Below the pieces are notes generated by a model, which made no database searches, had not been told where the DNA came from, and saw only the letters and a list, made by a program, of their open reading frames with translations. Below, in pieces: positions 15,119 to 24,087 of a stretch of DNA of 64,000 nt (positions within the stretch are counted from its first letter, which is position 1; the number at the start of each line of letters is the position of its first letter). Both the position numbers and the translations under genes were made by a program. The DNA comes from JANQPA01 sp964628385. Lineage in GTDB: Bacteria; Bacteroidota; Bacteroidia; Chitinophagales; Saprospiraceae. The stretch is taken from the NCBI GenBank assembly GCA_964628385.1, contig CAZVOD010000014.1, positions 7,840-71,839 on the forward strand, written 5' to 3'.

Positions 15119-16747
15119 CTAACGGAAATAATGTATTGCTTTACTAAGTGTTTGATTGTTAGAAAATAAAGTATAAAAATATTGTCCAGTTGAAAGTTGT
15201 ATTTCAGAAGCAGGAATTCGAAAAATGTGTTGCCCTCCCATGCGTTGCCCCTGATTTTTACTATAAATCACTTTTCCGTTCAGATTAATCAGTTGTATCT
15301 TTAAATTTTGTGACTCCGGTAAGTCGACATGAATCAAAATATCAGCGCCTTCTTGCTGGCTCCAATGCTTAATAGTACTGGCGGTCAAATAATTGGTGGA
15401 AGTGGATTGATTGCAGCCGCTAAGGTTTAGGGCCGTAAGTCGCTCAAATGACTTTCCCATAAGTGCGTCAACCTCGCCGGCAGGTATGCAAAGCCAAGAT
15501 TCAAGCAAGGTAGCGTAAACTTGCCGGAAATCAAGCTGATACTCCAGGTTACCAATGGGGTCAAGGTCCGTGAGGCTCGGACCATTTCCGACAAAACCAT
15601 TTTCCTGGAGGGCTTTACCAAATAAAAGCATAGGAGCTGAAGCGCCATGATCTGTTCCATTTGAAGCATTTTGCTCCAGCCGGCGTCCGAACTCAGAAAA
15701 GGTCATGGCCAACACTCGTTTATCATCATCACTCTTTTGAAGGTCTTTAAAAAACTGCTCAACAGCGTCTGACAACGTTAGCATCAAATAGGGGTGTATG
15801 TCGTTTTGGCGCGCATGAGTATCAAAACCATCCAGCGTAACCATGAAAAAACGAGTCTGTAGCCCTCCTTTGATCAAACGAGCTACCACTGCCAACTGCC
15901 TTCCCAGTTCGTTATTGGTGTATTCGGTTTCGTTCTTTCCCTTATCATACGTCTGTGAAATTATTTCCGCATATTGAAAAGTACTATTGGCTACTGTACG
16001 CAGATAACTCAACTGCTCGCCCCGGTAACAAGCCGGAACATCACTGACGTCGTATAATTCTCCGTTGGAAGCAATCTGTGCCAGTTGCTCAGGGTCGTTG
16101 ACGATCATACTAAGGTTAGCGTCTGAAGTACCACTAAATACCAAATTGCCCGTACCACCTATTTGAACAGCTGGAGGATGCTGCGGCGGTTCATTCAAAA
16201 AGTCTGGGTATTCTGTCTCCAGATAGCGACCCAGCCAGCCAGAAGTGACCACTTCGTTAGCTTCACTGGCAGAAGCCCATATGTCTGATGAGCGAAAATG
16301 AGATAGGCTCTGATTGGAATACCCTACGCTGTGAATAACTTTCATTTGGCCGGTATTCCACTGATTAATCGCGCCGTTCATATAATTTGGCATACCATAG
16401 GCATCCTCCAACATGGTGATACTATCAGAAGGAATGGCGATTGTAGGTCGATTAGCTCTGTAGTTGCCGTAATCATACACCGGGATGATCATACTGAGGC
16501 CATCGTTGCCCCCTTTCAGCCGGATAAGAACCAGTATTCGGTCACTATCAGCATTGTTGAGTACACTACTGACCGGATTAATACCCAATGCACTAACCGG
16601 GATTTTACCCAGCAGAAGAGAAGCGCCGCCTATCATGCCCAGATTTTGGATAAAGGTCCTCCTGCTGTATTGAATATGATCCTGAATATGATCCTGGCCA
16701 TCTTCCAGCTTGCTACCCTGTCGATTATCTTTATGGTGATTACACAT
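15119..16747 (-). CDS. DUF1501 family protein with Tat-like signal and T9SS C-terminal domain
   Basis: A 542-residue exported protein of the DUF1501 family (sulfatase/phosphatase-like fold, function unknown). The N-terminus has a twin-arginine motif SRRTFIQNLG (residues ~28-37) followed by a short hydrophobic stretch. The DUF1501 body shows ILVLIRLKGGNDGLSMIIP, SHFRSSDIWASA, GWLGRYLE, FFMVTLDGFDTHARQ, FSEFGRRLEQN and GTDHGASAPMLLFG. The last ~80 residues form a type A T9SS sorting domain (LINLNGKVIYSKNQGQ...STGQYFYTL), so it should end at the cell surface or outside. It follows the DUF1800 gene by 38 bases, the usual pairing. Confidence 0.85.
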   Translation of the reverse strand: MCNHHKDNRQGSKLEDGQDHIQDHIQYSRRTFIQNLGMIGGASLLLGKIPVSALGINPVSSVLNNADSDRILVLIRLKGGNDGLSMIIPVYDYGNYRANRPTIAIPSDSITMLEDAYGMPNYMNGAINQWNTGQMKVIHSVGYSNQSLSHFRSSDIWASASEANEVVTSGWLGRYLETEYPDFLNEPPQHPPAVQIGGTGNLVFSGTSDANLSMIVNDPEQLAQIASNGELYDVSDVPACYRGEQLSYLRTVANSTFQYAEIISQTYDKGKNETEYTNNELGRQLAVVARLIKGGLQTRFFMVTLDGFDTHARQNDIHPYLMLTLSDAVEQFFKDLQKSDDDKRVLAMTFSEFGRRLEQNASNGTDHGASAPMLLFGKALQENGFVGNGPSLTDLDPIGNLEYQLDFRQVYATLLESWLCIPAGEVDALMGKSFERLTALNLSGCNQSTSTNYLTASTIKHWSQQEGADILIHVDLPESQNLKIQLINLNGKVIYSKNQGQRMGGQHIFRIPASEIQLSTGQYFYTLFSNNQTLSKAIHYFR

Positions 16748-16785
16748 ATTTTTTGTTTTTGGTAAATGGAAAATGAGCTTTCAGG

Positions 16786-18234
16786 TCAGGAAAGCTGAAA
16801 TTCAGGGAGTTTGATAAGATACAAAAGCAATAAAGTAACCTGAGCCGGGACAAATTCCCAATCTAAATTCCATTGTTGGTTGTCAAAATAATTTTGAGGA
16901 ATTTCATGCTTAAAAACCTGCGTTACTCGTTCATAATCTTCCCGGCGCTGTAAGCCATTCGGTAAAAAGAAATCAGTGATGGTACTGGCAGCATAAAAAG
17001 GGTCCGTGGTCTGGCCAATCAGGTCCCGGGCAAAAGACCATAATTCTTCCGGGTAATTTTCGTACAGATAGGCGACGAAAAACTCCATACCGCGCCACCT
17101 GCTGGTAATCGTATTATTGTTGACCCAGCTTCTGTTACCCGGCCAGCCCGCCACATCGACTGGCTCAAAAAGCTGTTGTTCTAATTGTATGGAAAAGAAG
17201 ACGATACCCTCCAGAATCTGCTCAGGAGCCGTGAACCACCCACTCCTGATAAAGGAGATAAAGTATTCCATTGGACTTTTAATAACTGTACCTATGACTT
17301 TATCATCAAAAAAGTGCTCACTCTTAAAAAGTTGCCGCAGTACAGGGATCAACTCAAAGTCGTTATCCAGGAAGGTCTGCGCCATGCCTTCTACAATGTC
17401 GGGGTCAGGCTGTGGGTGAACAAAATGGCGATATAGCTTTTCACAAATAAACCTTGCGATCAGTGGCGCTTTTTTTTCAAACAGAATTTCATGGACGTCT
17501 TCGTAGCCCCAGTTACCGGTTTTGCCAAAGATCGTCTTCTGCTCCTGATCGTGCTGGGACTCAAGAAAGTTGATCGGAGCGCACAAGGAGCTGAATCCTA
17601 CCCAGCCGGTAAGTGCTCTGGCTGTCTCCTCAATATCCATTTGTGTATACCCATTATCCCTACCCAGTGTGAAGAGTTCGTACAACTCCCGGGCATAGTT
17701 TTCATTAGGACTGATCACCGAGTTCTGTACGCCATTCAGGTAAACCAACATGGCCGGGGTGGTACCTATTGCTCTTACAAAATCTTTGAAGTTACCAAGG
17801 GCGTGTTCCTGGATAATTCGGTGGTACTGGTACATCCAAGAGGGACATAAATAGCTACTAATTTGAGTTACAAAATGATTAGACCAGAAAAGCTCCATTT
17901 TTTCCCTAAAACCATTTCTAATCATATCACTTACCCAAGAGGTCGTCCAGGCGGTGTAGTGATCTTCTCTTTGTTGGTCAAAATCTGAATAGTCGTCTAT
18001 TGTCCAGTTGGCCCACCGTGGGGCTTCAGGAAGAGATTGCCGTGCTGCTGTATCCATAATCTGATCAACGAGCAGCCCGGGCCCAAGAGCTAGCGCCTCT
18101 CGTAGTTCGGCCGGTGAAATACCGTACCCCATCCTGCGAAACAAATGACTGATGCGAGTGGCGTTCCAGGGTTGATCGCCACCCGGCTCAAACTCACTAA
18201 GTGCCCCTTGTGCACAGTTCGTTAGTGTTTTCAT
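16786..18234 (-). CDS. DUF1800 family protein
   Basis: A 482-residue protein of the DUF1800 family, whose genes commonly sit directly upstream of DUF1501 as here. Recognisable segments are the start HLFRRMGYGISPAELREAL, the central MELFWSNHFVT, NENYARELYELFTLGRDNGYTQMDIEETARALTGW, and GWPGNRSWVNNNTITSR. No signal peptide is visible, which is odd given its exported partner. Function unknown; such pairs are often reported in polymer-degrading or surface-related loci. It follows hisH by 225 bases. Confidence 0.85.
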   Translation of the reverse strand: MKTLTNCAQGALSEFEPGGDQPWNATRISHLFRRMGYGISPAELREALALGPGLLVDQIMDTAARQSLPEAPRWANWTIDDYSDFDQQREDHYTAWTTSWVSDMIRNGFREKMELFWSNHFVTQISSYLCPSWMYQYHRIIQEHALGNFKDFVRAIGTTPAMLVYLNGVQNSVISPNENYARELYELFTLGRDNGYTQMDIEETARALTGWVGFSSLCAPINFLESQHDQEQKTIFGKTGNWGYEDVHEILFEKKAPLIARFICEKLYRHFVHPQPDPDIVEGMAQTFLDNDFELIPVLRQLFKSEHFFDDKVIGTVIKSPMEYFISFIRSGWFTAPEQILEGIVFFSIQLEQQLFEPVDVAGWPGNRSWVNNNTITSRWRGMEFFVAYLYENYPEELWSFARDLIGQTTDPFYAASTITDFFLPNGLQRREDYERVTQVFKHEIPQNYFDNQQWNLDWEFVPAQVTLLLLYLIKLPEFQLS

Positions 18235-18459
18235 AATCTGTAGATTGTCAATTGATAGACTTGTTTCGCGAGGGTAGAATAGTGGTGAAATTGAATTATT
18301 TTTTTGTCATACGAAGGTTTTTTCGCTCAGAAGGGCAGCGCCTACATTAACAACCTATTTTAATACCTGCGAAATAAGTCTGATAAATATCAATCAGGTG
18401 TTTATTTAAAAAAAAGCATTTTATTTTCTCTTTTGACAGATTATGATCACAAAATTAGA

Positions 18460-19047
18460 CTAGATGGATAAAAAGGCTTTTAATATTTCTTCTCCTACGC
18501 CACCGGACTTCTCAGGGTGAAATTGAGTGGCGTAGAAATTATCTTTCTGCACCGCCGCCGAAAATGGTAGTGTATAATGACTGATAGCAGTAGTATAAGG
18601 CCCTTTTTCAACATAATAGCTATGTACAAAGTATACGAAGGAATCCTCTTCCGTATTTTTAAATATCGGCTCTTTTAAGTCCCCTATTTGATTCCACCCC
18701 ATATGAGGGACTTTCTCCCCGTTTTGTGGCAGAAATCGCTTTACTCGTTGGGGGATGATACCAAGGCAGGGAGTGTCGTTTTCTTCACTGTGTTCGCATA
18801 GTAGTTGCATGCCCAGGCATATGCCCAGTACCGGTTGTTTTAGCGAACGGATTAGCTCATCCAGGCCTTCTTTTTTAAGAAATGCCATGGTAGTGCTGGC
18901 TTCTCCCACCCCGGGAAATATGACCTTTTCAGCTTCCTGAATGATCTTGTGATCACTGCTCAGTATAGCCTGTATGCCCAAGCGTTCCATAGCGAATAAG
19001 ACAGACCGTACATTACCTGCGTTATAATCGATAATAACTGTTTTCAT
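18460..19047 (-). CDS. hisH: Imidazole glycerol phosphate synthase, glutaminase subunit
   Basis: Releases ammonia from glutamine and channels it into HisF. The 195-residue class I amidotransferase has the oxyanion region GEAS, the nucleophile loop GICLGMQLLCEHSEE (Cys about residue 79) and the His/Glu of TQFHPEKSG near residue 177. It is the last gene of the compact hisGDCBH unit, 42 bases after hisB. Normally hisA follows immediately; here a 14-kb block does. Confidence 0.96.
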   Translation of the reverse strand: MKTVIIDYNAGNVRSVLFAMERLGIQAILSSDHKIIQEAEKVIFPGVGEASTTMAFLKKEGLDELIRSLKQPVLGICLGMQLLCEHSEENDTPCLGIIPQRVKRFLPQNGEKVPHMGWNQIGDLKEPIFKNTEEDSFVYFVHSYYVEKGPYTTAISHYTLPFSAAVQKDNFYATQFHPEKSGGVGEEILKAFLSI

Positions 19048-19089
19048 ATATTTATTTTAAACAGCGATATGTTTTTTTACTATCTAATT

Positions 19090-20232
19090 TCATAGGACTC
19101 CTTTAGTGGAAGGAAGCGATTGGTTGTCGGTATCTATTCTTACGGCTTGCCGTATAGCCCTGGCCAGGGCTTTAAAGGTTATTTCTATAATGTGATGATC
19201 GTTTTGGCCGCTAGCCTGAACATTGAGATTGCACATTGCCATATCACTGAATGACTTGAAAAAGTGTGAAAACATTTCGGTAGGAAATTGGCCTACTTTT
19301 TCCCTGCGGAGAGAAGCATCCCAAACCAGCCAGGGCCTGCCGCTGAAATCTAGTGCTACTCTGGCCAGGGCTTCATCCATCGGCAAGATGGCAAACCCAT
19401 AGCGCTGTATGCCCACTTTATTGCCCAATGCTTCCCTGAAGGCCGCCCCAAGCGCTAGTGCTGTATCTTCAATGGTATGATGTTCATCAATGTGCAAGTC
19501 GCCATTTACCCGGACATACAAATTACAGCCGGAATGCTTGGCTAATTGATCCAGCATATGATCAAAAAAGCCAATGCCAGTTTGATTATCGTAATTGCCC
19601 TGCCCATCCAGGTCAAGCTTTACTAATACTTGGGTTTCCTTTGTTTTTCGACTGATGGTAGCCCGGCGCTCCGGTTTGGACTTAAGATAGCGATAAATAC
19701 TCTCCCAGCTCTGGGTCGTATGCATGATCGTATTTTCAAAAAGTTCTTCGTGTTTGGACGCCGTTTCTTCTGCTCCCAATTCCGGATCATTGTTTAGCCA
19801 GATACCTTTTGCATTCAGGTTTTTGGCTAATTCCATATCCGTTAGTCTGTCACCGATAACAAAAGAATTTTCCAAATCGAAATTACCCTTCATATAGTGA
19901 TCTACCAGGCCGGTTCTCGGTTTGCGTGTGGGCGCATTATCGTGGGCAAAGGTTTTATCTATCAGGACTTCTTTAAATTTGATGCCCTCATTAGAAAAAG
20001 CCTCCATAATTTTATTGTGTGCTGGCCAGAAGGTAGACTCAGGAAATGAATCAGTACCCAGACCATCCTGATTGGTAATCATGACTAGTTGATAGTCCAG
20101 CTCTTCTACTATCCTGGCCAGGTACTGAAATACTTTTGGATAGAAGGCAATCTTTTCCAGGGTATCTACCTGATAATCTTCCGGCTCAAGTATTAGCGTA
20201 CCATCTCGGTCTAGAAAAAGTGTTTTTTGCAT
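19090..20232 (-). CDS. hisB: Bifunctional histidinol-phosphatase / imidazoleglycerol-phosphate dehydratase
   Basis: Catalyses two histidine steps. The N-terminal HAD phosphatase (about 1-165) has the catalytic LFLDRDGTL, MITNQDG and FVIGDRLTDMELA. The C-terminal dehydratase (about 185-380) has GIGFFDHMLDQLAKHSG and DLHIDEHHTIEDTALALG with metal-binding His/Glu, plus HHIIEITFKALARAI. The fusion is the same as in enterobacterial HisB and usual in Bacteroidota. It starts 21 bases after hisC. Confidence 0.97.
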   Translation of the reverse strand: MQKTLFLDRDGTLILEPEDYQVDTLEKIAFYPKVFQYLARIVEELDYQLVMITNQDGLGTDSFPESTFWPAHNKIMEAFSNEGIKFKEVLIDKTFAHDNAPTRKPRTGLVDHYMKGNFDLENSFVIGDRLTDMELAKNLNAKGIWLNNDPELGAEETASKHEELFENTIMHTTQSWESIYRYLKSKPERRATISRKTKETQVLVKLDLDGQGNYDNQTGIGFFDHMLDQLAKHSGCNLYVRVNGDLHIDEHHTIEDTALALGAAFREALGNKVGIQRYGFAILPMDEALARVALDFSGRPWLVWDASLRREKVGQFPTEMFSHFFKSFSDMAMCNLNVQASGQNDHHIIEITFKALARAIRQAVRIDTDNQSLPSTKGVL

Positions 20233-20253
20233 GGTTAATAAGGTTTTAAGTTC

Positions 20254-21291
20254 TTAAACCAACTCAAAAGAAAGCATAGCTTTGAATAACTTTTCATTTT
20301 CTTCTGGTGTACCAATGGAAATTCTTAAGCATCCCTCACAAAGTAAGACATTAGAACGGTTTCTGACTATAATCTGCTTCCGCACCAGATGATCATATAC
20401 CGCAGCAGGATCGTTTACTTTTACCAAAATAAAATTAGCTTCTGAGGGAAAAAGGCGTTCCACGTAGTCAAGGCCTGCCAAAAATTGTTGTACTGTAACT
20501 TTTTGGCCCAGAATTTTTTTTATCCACTGTTGACGTTCCTGACTTTTGTCAAATGCTTGTAGTGCAGCTTCCTGCGTAAGTTGATTAACATTGTAGGGGG
20601 CTTTCACCTTGTTGAATAATTCAATAACAGGCTCCTGGGCAAAGGCCATACCCAGTCTTATTCCGGCCAGCCCCCAGGCCTTGGAAAAGGTCTGCATAAC
20701 TACCAGGTTAGGGTAGTCTTTGATGCGCGCTATCCAGCTGGGCTGGGAGGAAAAGTCAATATAAGCCTCATCAATGACTACAATCCCTTTAAAATTATCC
20801 AGCAATTGTTCAATCCGTTCTGCTTTCATATTATTGCCCGTAGGATTATTAGGGCTACATATAAAAAGTAGCTTTGAGTGCTCGTTTGATGCATCCAATA
20901 TGCCTTCAACATCCGGCTGGAAATTGCTCATCAAAGGGATTTCCCAAACAGCAACGTCTGCAATATCGGCACTTACTTTATACATGCCGTAGGTTGGAGG
21001 GAGGGTGATGATGTGATCGTTTTTAGGCTCACAAAAAATCCGGATTAATAAATCTATAGCCTCATCACTGCCATTTCCCAAAAAAATATTTGCAGTATCT
21101 ATACTCTTTAAGTCACTGATCTTATTTTTAAGATGCCATTGTAAGGGATCTGGATACCTGTTGTATCCAGTGTCAAAAGGGTTTTCATTGGCATCCAGGA
21201 AAACCTCCGCGGCGCCTTTAAATTCAGAGCGGGCCGAGGAGTAAGGTTTTAGTGCTTTTATGTTTTCTCTTACCAAAGAAGTAATATCCAT
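20254..21291 (-). CDS. hisC: Histidinol-phosphate aminotransferase
   Basis: PLP enzyme transferring an amino group from glutamate to imidazole acetol phosphate. The 345-residue fold type I protein shows LDANENPFDTGYNRYPDP at the N-terminus, FLGNGSDEAIDLLIR, ICSPNNPTGN, VVIDEAYIDF and the lysine motif MQTFSKAWGLAGIRLGMA (PLP-binding Lys). The C-terminal CLRISIGTPEEN completes the family pattern. It is 6 bases after hisD. Confidence 0.96.
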   Translation of the reverse strand: MDITSLVRENIKALKPYSSARSEFKGAAEVFLDANENPFDTGYNRYPDPLQWHLKNKISDLKSIDTANIFLGNGSDEAIDLLIRIFCEPKNDHIITLPPTYGMYKVSADIADVAVWEIPLMSNFQPDVEGILDASNEHSKLLFICSPNNPTGNNMKAERIEQLLDNFKGIVVIDEAYIDFSSQPSWIARIKDYPNLVVMQTFSKAWGLAGIRLGMAFAQEPVIELFNKVKAPYNVNQLTQEAALQAFDKSQERQQWIKKILGQKVTVQQFLAGLDYVERLFPSEANFILVKVNDPAAVYDHLVRKQIIVRNRSNVLLCEGCLRISIGTPEENEKLFKAMLSFELV

Positions 21292-21297
21292 TTAGCA

Positions 21298-22593
21298 TTA
21301 TTTTTTTGTGTCTTTGAGCATTTGCAATCGAATGCTTACTGCATTTTTGTGTCCTTCCAGTTGTTCTGCTGCGGCCATATGCTCTACGGATGGTCCTAGT
21401 TTCTGAAGGCCTTCTGCTGATAACTCCTGAAAGGTGATTTTTTTGATAAAGGAGTCAAGCGAAACCCCGGAATAAGTTTTGGCAAAGCCGTGTGTAGGCA
21501 GCGTATGATTAGTGCCCGATGCATAATCACCAACAGACTCCGGGGTGTAGTTGCCCATGAATATGGATCCGGCATTGATCACTCCGGAGGCAAAATCATA
21601 AACATCAGCTATGGAAAGAATGAGGTGCTCCGGTGCATATTCATTGATAATATTCAGCGCTTCAATCCTGTCTTTCATAATGACAGCTACACTATTTTCC
21701 AATGCTTTTTTGGCAATTTCCGCTCTCGGTAATTCTTGTAGTTGAATATTGATGGCTTGTTGTACATTTTTTACAAACACCTCATCAAAAGCTACCAGGA
21801 CTACCTGGCTGTCAATACCATGCTCCGCCTGAGAAAGTAAATCGGCGGCGACAAAAGAAGGGTGGGCTGTATAATCTGCACAGACTAGCACTTCAGATGG
21901 CCCTGCCGGCATATCTATTGCTATTCCCTGTCGGTTGACCAGTTGTTTGGCGGCTGTGACGTACTGATTTCCTGGGCCAAAGATTTTGAAAACCGCGGGA
22001 ACGCTTTCCGTGCCGTAGGCCATGGCTCCAACGGCTTGTACGCCACCTATTTTGAATATCTTATCAATTCCTGCCAGGTCAGCAGCATAAATGATGGCCG
22101 GGTGCAACTTACCATCTGAAGATGGGGGAGAGCACAAAACAATTTCTTCACAACCGGCAATTTTAGCAGGCACCCCAAGCATCAATACCGTAGAGAATAA
22201 GGGGGCCGTTCCACCCGGAATATACAAGCCTACCTTCTGGATGGGGCGGCTTTCGCGCCAGCATTTTACACCTGGCATCGTTTGAACAGTGGATGGCCGT
22301 TCCTGTTGTTGCTGGTGAAATTTTTCGATATTTGACCTAGCGGTTTGAATGGCTGCTTTCAGGTCTTCGTCCAGAGATTTATGGGCGGCTTTAATTTCTT
22401 TTTTAGATACCCTAAAATCTTCTAGTGTCGCTTTATCAAATTTGTGGGTATAATTGCGAACTGCTGTATCGCCATTTTGGCGAATATCCTCCAGTATGCC
22501 AGACACTGTACTCTCTAGTGTAGCGGTATCAAGGGTTGGCCGCTCCAGTATTTGTGCCCATTTTTCCTTTTCTGGATAATTGTATATACGCAT
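21298..22593 (-). CDS. hisD: Histidinol dehydrogenase
   Basis: Zinc enzyme that makes the last two NAD-dependent oxidations to histidine. The 431-residue protein has GLYIPGGTAPLFSTVLMLGVPAK, IGGVQAVGAMAYGT, the signature region from DMPAGPSEVLVCAD through AADLLSQAEHGIDSQ with the catalytic and zinc-binding Gln/His, and the late NEYAPEHL and TLPTHGFAKTYSGVS. It starts 19 bases after hisG. Confidence 0.97.
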   Translation of the reverse strand: MRIYNYPEKEKWAQILERPTLDTATLESTVSGILEDIRQNGDTAVRNYTHKFDKATLEDFRVSKKEIKAAHKSLDEDLKAAIQTARSNIEKFHQQQQERPSTVQTMPGVKCWRESRPIQKVGLYIPGGTAPLFSTVLMLGVPAKIAGCEEIVLCSPPSSDGKLHPAIIYAADLAGIDKIFKIGGVQAVGAMAYGTESVPAVFKIFGPGNQYVTAAKQLVNRQGIAIDMPAGPSEVLVCADYTAHPSFVAADLLSQAEHGIDSQVVLVAFDEVFVKNVQQAINIQLQELPRAEIAKKALENSVAVIMKDRIEALNIINEYAPEHLILSIADVYDFASGVINAGSIFMGNYTPESVGDYASGTNHTLPTHGFAKTYSGVSLDSFIKKITFQELSAEGLQKLGPSVEHMAAAEQLEGHKNAVSIRLQMLKDTKK

Positions 22594-22612
22594 TTACAAA
22601 AATTTATCTTAA

Positions 22613-23473
22613 CTAAACGATCATTTTTTCAATAGGAATAACCAGAATGCCCTGCGCGCCAGCCACTTTGAGCTGGTCTATAATTTCCCAGAATCGGTCT
22701 TCCTGGATTACAGTATGGATAGAACTCCAGCCTTGCTTCGCCAATGGCATCACTGTAGGGCTTTTCATCCCGGGCAGAATTTTTGTTATTTCTTCCACAC
22801 TTTCATTAGGGGCATTCATCAAAAGATACTTATTGTTTTGAGAAGCCAATACTGATTTTAGTCTGAATAGTAAGTTATCAAATATGGGCTTCATTTCCGC
22901 TCTTATATGTTCTCCAGAAAATAAACAAGCTTGAGATTTTAAAATAACTTCTTTCTCTTCTAGTCCATTTTTGAAAAGAGTACTGCCGGTGCTTACCAGG
23001 TCACAAATAGCTTCTGCAAGGCCAATATTGGGCGCTATTTCAACGGACCCTGATATCTCATGGATTTCTGCATTGATATTGTGCCGATCCAGATAGGCCC
23101 GCAGGGTATTGCGATAGGAAGTAGCAATTCTTTTACCTTCCAAAAAGCTACGATCCTGATAAGGCGTATTTTTGGGAACGGCAATAGACAACCGACATTT
23201 TGAAAACCCCAGGGGTAGTATTTTCTTCAATGGCTTTTGTTTTTCTTCTACTGTATTTTCACCCAGAATGGCTAAATCTGCAACACCATCGTAAACATAC
23301 TGTGGGATATCTGAGTTGCGTAGAAAAAATAAATTGATGGGAAAATTACTTGCCTGTACTTTCAACTGATCTTTTCCCGTATTGATTTTGATGCCACATT
23401 CCTTGATCAGCTTCATAGAACCGTCCAGGAGTCTGCCTGATTTTTGGACGGCTATGTTGATTCTTGGTTCCAT
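22613..23473 (-). CDS. hisG: ATP phosphoribosyltransferase, long form
   Basis: First and feedback-controlled step of histidine synthesis, joining ATP and PRPP. From ATG 23473 the protein has 286 residues, the long HisG form that needs no HisZ. Catalytic-domain motifs are INIAVQKSGRLLDGSM, DLAILGENTV, RIATSYRNTLRAYL and ISGSVEIAPNIGLAEAICDLVSTGSTL. The last ~75 residues form the regulatory domain that binds histidine. The frame is open 29 codons further upstream as far as the stop of the leader peptide, but that part lies across the terminator hairpin, so ATG 23473 is the start. Confidence 0.96.
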   Translation of the reverse strand: MEPRINIAVQKSGRLLDGSMKLIKECGIKINTGKDQLKVQASNFPINLFFLRNSDIPQYVYDGVADLAILGENTVEEKQKPLKKILPLGFSKCRLSIAVPKNTPYQDRSFLEGKRIATSYRNTLRAYLDRHNINAEIHEISGSVEIAPNIGLAEAICDLVSTGSTLFKNGLEEKEVILKSQACLFSGEHIRAEMKPIFDNLLFRLKSVLASQNNKYLLMNAPNESVEEITKILPGMKSPTVMPLAKQGWSSIHTVIQEDRFWEIIDQLKVAGAQGILVIPIEKMIV

Positions 23474-23494
23474 ATTATTTTGATGAATTAAGGT

Positions 23495-23534
23495 AAAAAA
23501 AAGAGGTTTACCGGTAAATGGTAAACCTCTTTTT
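23495..23534 (-). terminator. his operon attenuator (intrinsic terminator)
   Basis: On the minus strand AAAAAGAGGTTTACC (23534-23520), a 7-base loop and GGTAAACCTCTTTTT (23512-23498) form a perfect 15-bp stem with a run of eight T ending at 23495, 22 bases before the hisG start. The leader-peptide region carries CCTCTT (23576-23571), which can pair with AAGAGG of the upstream arm and so act as an antiterminator. Confidence 0.88.
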
Positions 23535-23560
23535 GAAAGTGAAAAATAGCCACCAAACAC

Positions 23561-23617
23561 CTATTTAGAGAAGAGGATAAAATGATGGTGATATGTATTT
23601 GAAGTTAATAGAATCAT
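23561..23617 (-). CDS. hisL: his operon leader peptide
   Basis: An 18-codon frame with ATG at 23617 and TAG at 23563-23561 reads MILLTSNTYHHHFILFSK. Three consecutive His codons followed by an intrinsic terminator and hisG are the hallmark of ribosome-mediated transcription attenuation: when charged tRNA-His is scarce the ribosome stalls on the His codons and the terminator does not form. AAGGA lies directly before the ATG. The start is about 14 bases after the predicted transcription start. Too short to be found by homology, but position, codons and terminator agree. Confidence 0.85.
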   Translation of the reverse strand: MILLTSNTYHHHFILFSK

Positions 23618-23637
23618 TCCTTGCGCTTGATTTTGGG

Positions 23638-23669
23638 CAAATATAAGCAAGAAAGATTATTTTTTGCAA
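23638..23669 (-). promoter_or_regulatory. his operon promoter
   Basis: On the minus strand TTG (23669-23667), a 21-base spacer and TATATTTG (23645-23638) fit the Bacteroidota -33/-7 consensus. The predicted start is near 23631, just before hisL. Confidence 0.7.
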
Positions 23670-23718
23670 TTCTTGGTGCTGTGAAAAAGCAACAGAGAAT
23701 TTTATTGTAGCCTTGCGT

Positions 23719-23754
23719 AAAAAAAGGCCAGACGTAAATGGACGTACTGGCCTT
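23719..23754 (-). terminator. uvrA terminator
   Basis: Stem AAGGCCAG / CTGGCCTT (23724-23731 and 23747-23754), with an inner ACGT pair, and a run of seven T on the minus strand ending at 23719. It separates the uvrA transcript from the his promoter. Confidence 0.75.
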
Positions 23755-24087
23755 CGAAAAACACCTAAAACCCTATTAACTAACCCATTTTATTTTAAAA
23801 TAGATTTTTTCTTATTTACTGGTATTCACTTATATCTTTAAATACAAACTTAATGCTAAGTTTAATGAAAACCTATCAAGTGAAAAGTAGTTTTTGTAAA
23901 GTAATTGCTAAAGTACTATTTCTTAAAGCGTGTTATTCTCTGGAATTTTCCAAAAATGTCCCGTAAAATTATCTATTTCTGCCTTAAGATCAAAAAACTT
24001 TACAATAATAATTGTCTTATCAATTAATCTTAACTTTTTACTGAAACAAAGTTTTTGTGTTTGTGTTTTTCAAAAGTTTTTAATTTT
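23755..24087. other. A/T-rich region downstream of uvrA
   Basis: 333 bases between the uvrA terminator and the uvrA stop. I see no gene, RNA or repeat. A plus-strand frame running in from here into uvrA (23930-24436) is antisense and not coding. Confidence 0.4.

Noticed and set aside
16670..16695. Short tandem repeat in the DUF1501 N-terminus as a CRISPR or regulatory repeat
   Set aside because: Only two copies of 12 bases inside the coding sequence, giving DHIQDHIQ; a simple duplication.
22613..23560. Longer hisG starting right after the leader-peptide stop
   Set aside because: The extra 29 codons lie across the attenuator hairpin; HisG proteins start at the MEPRINIAV position.
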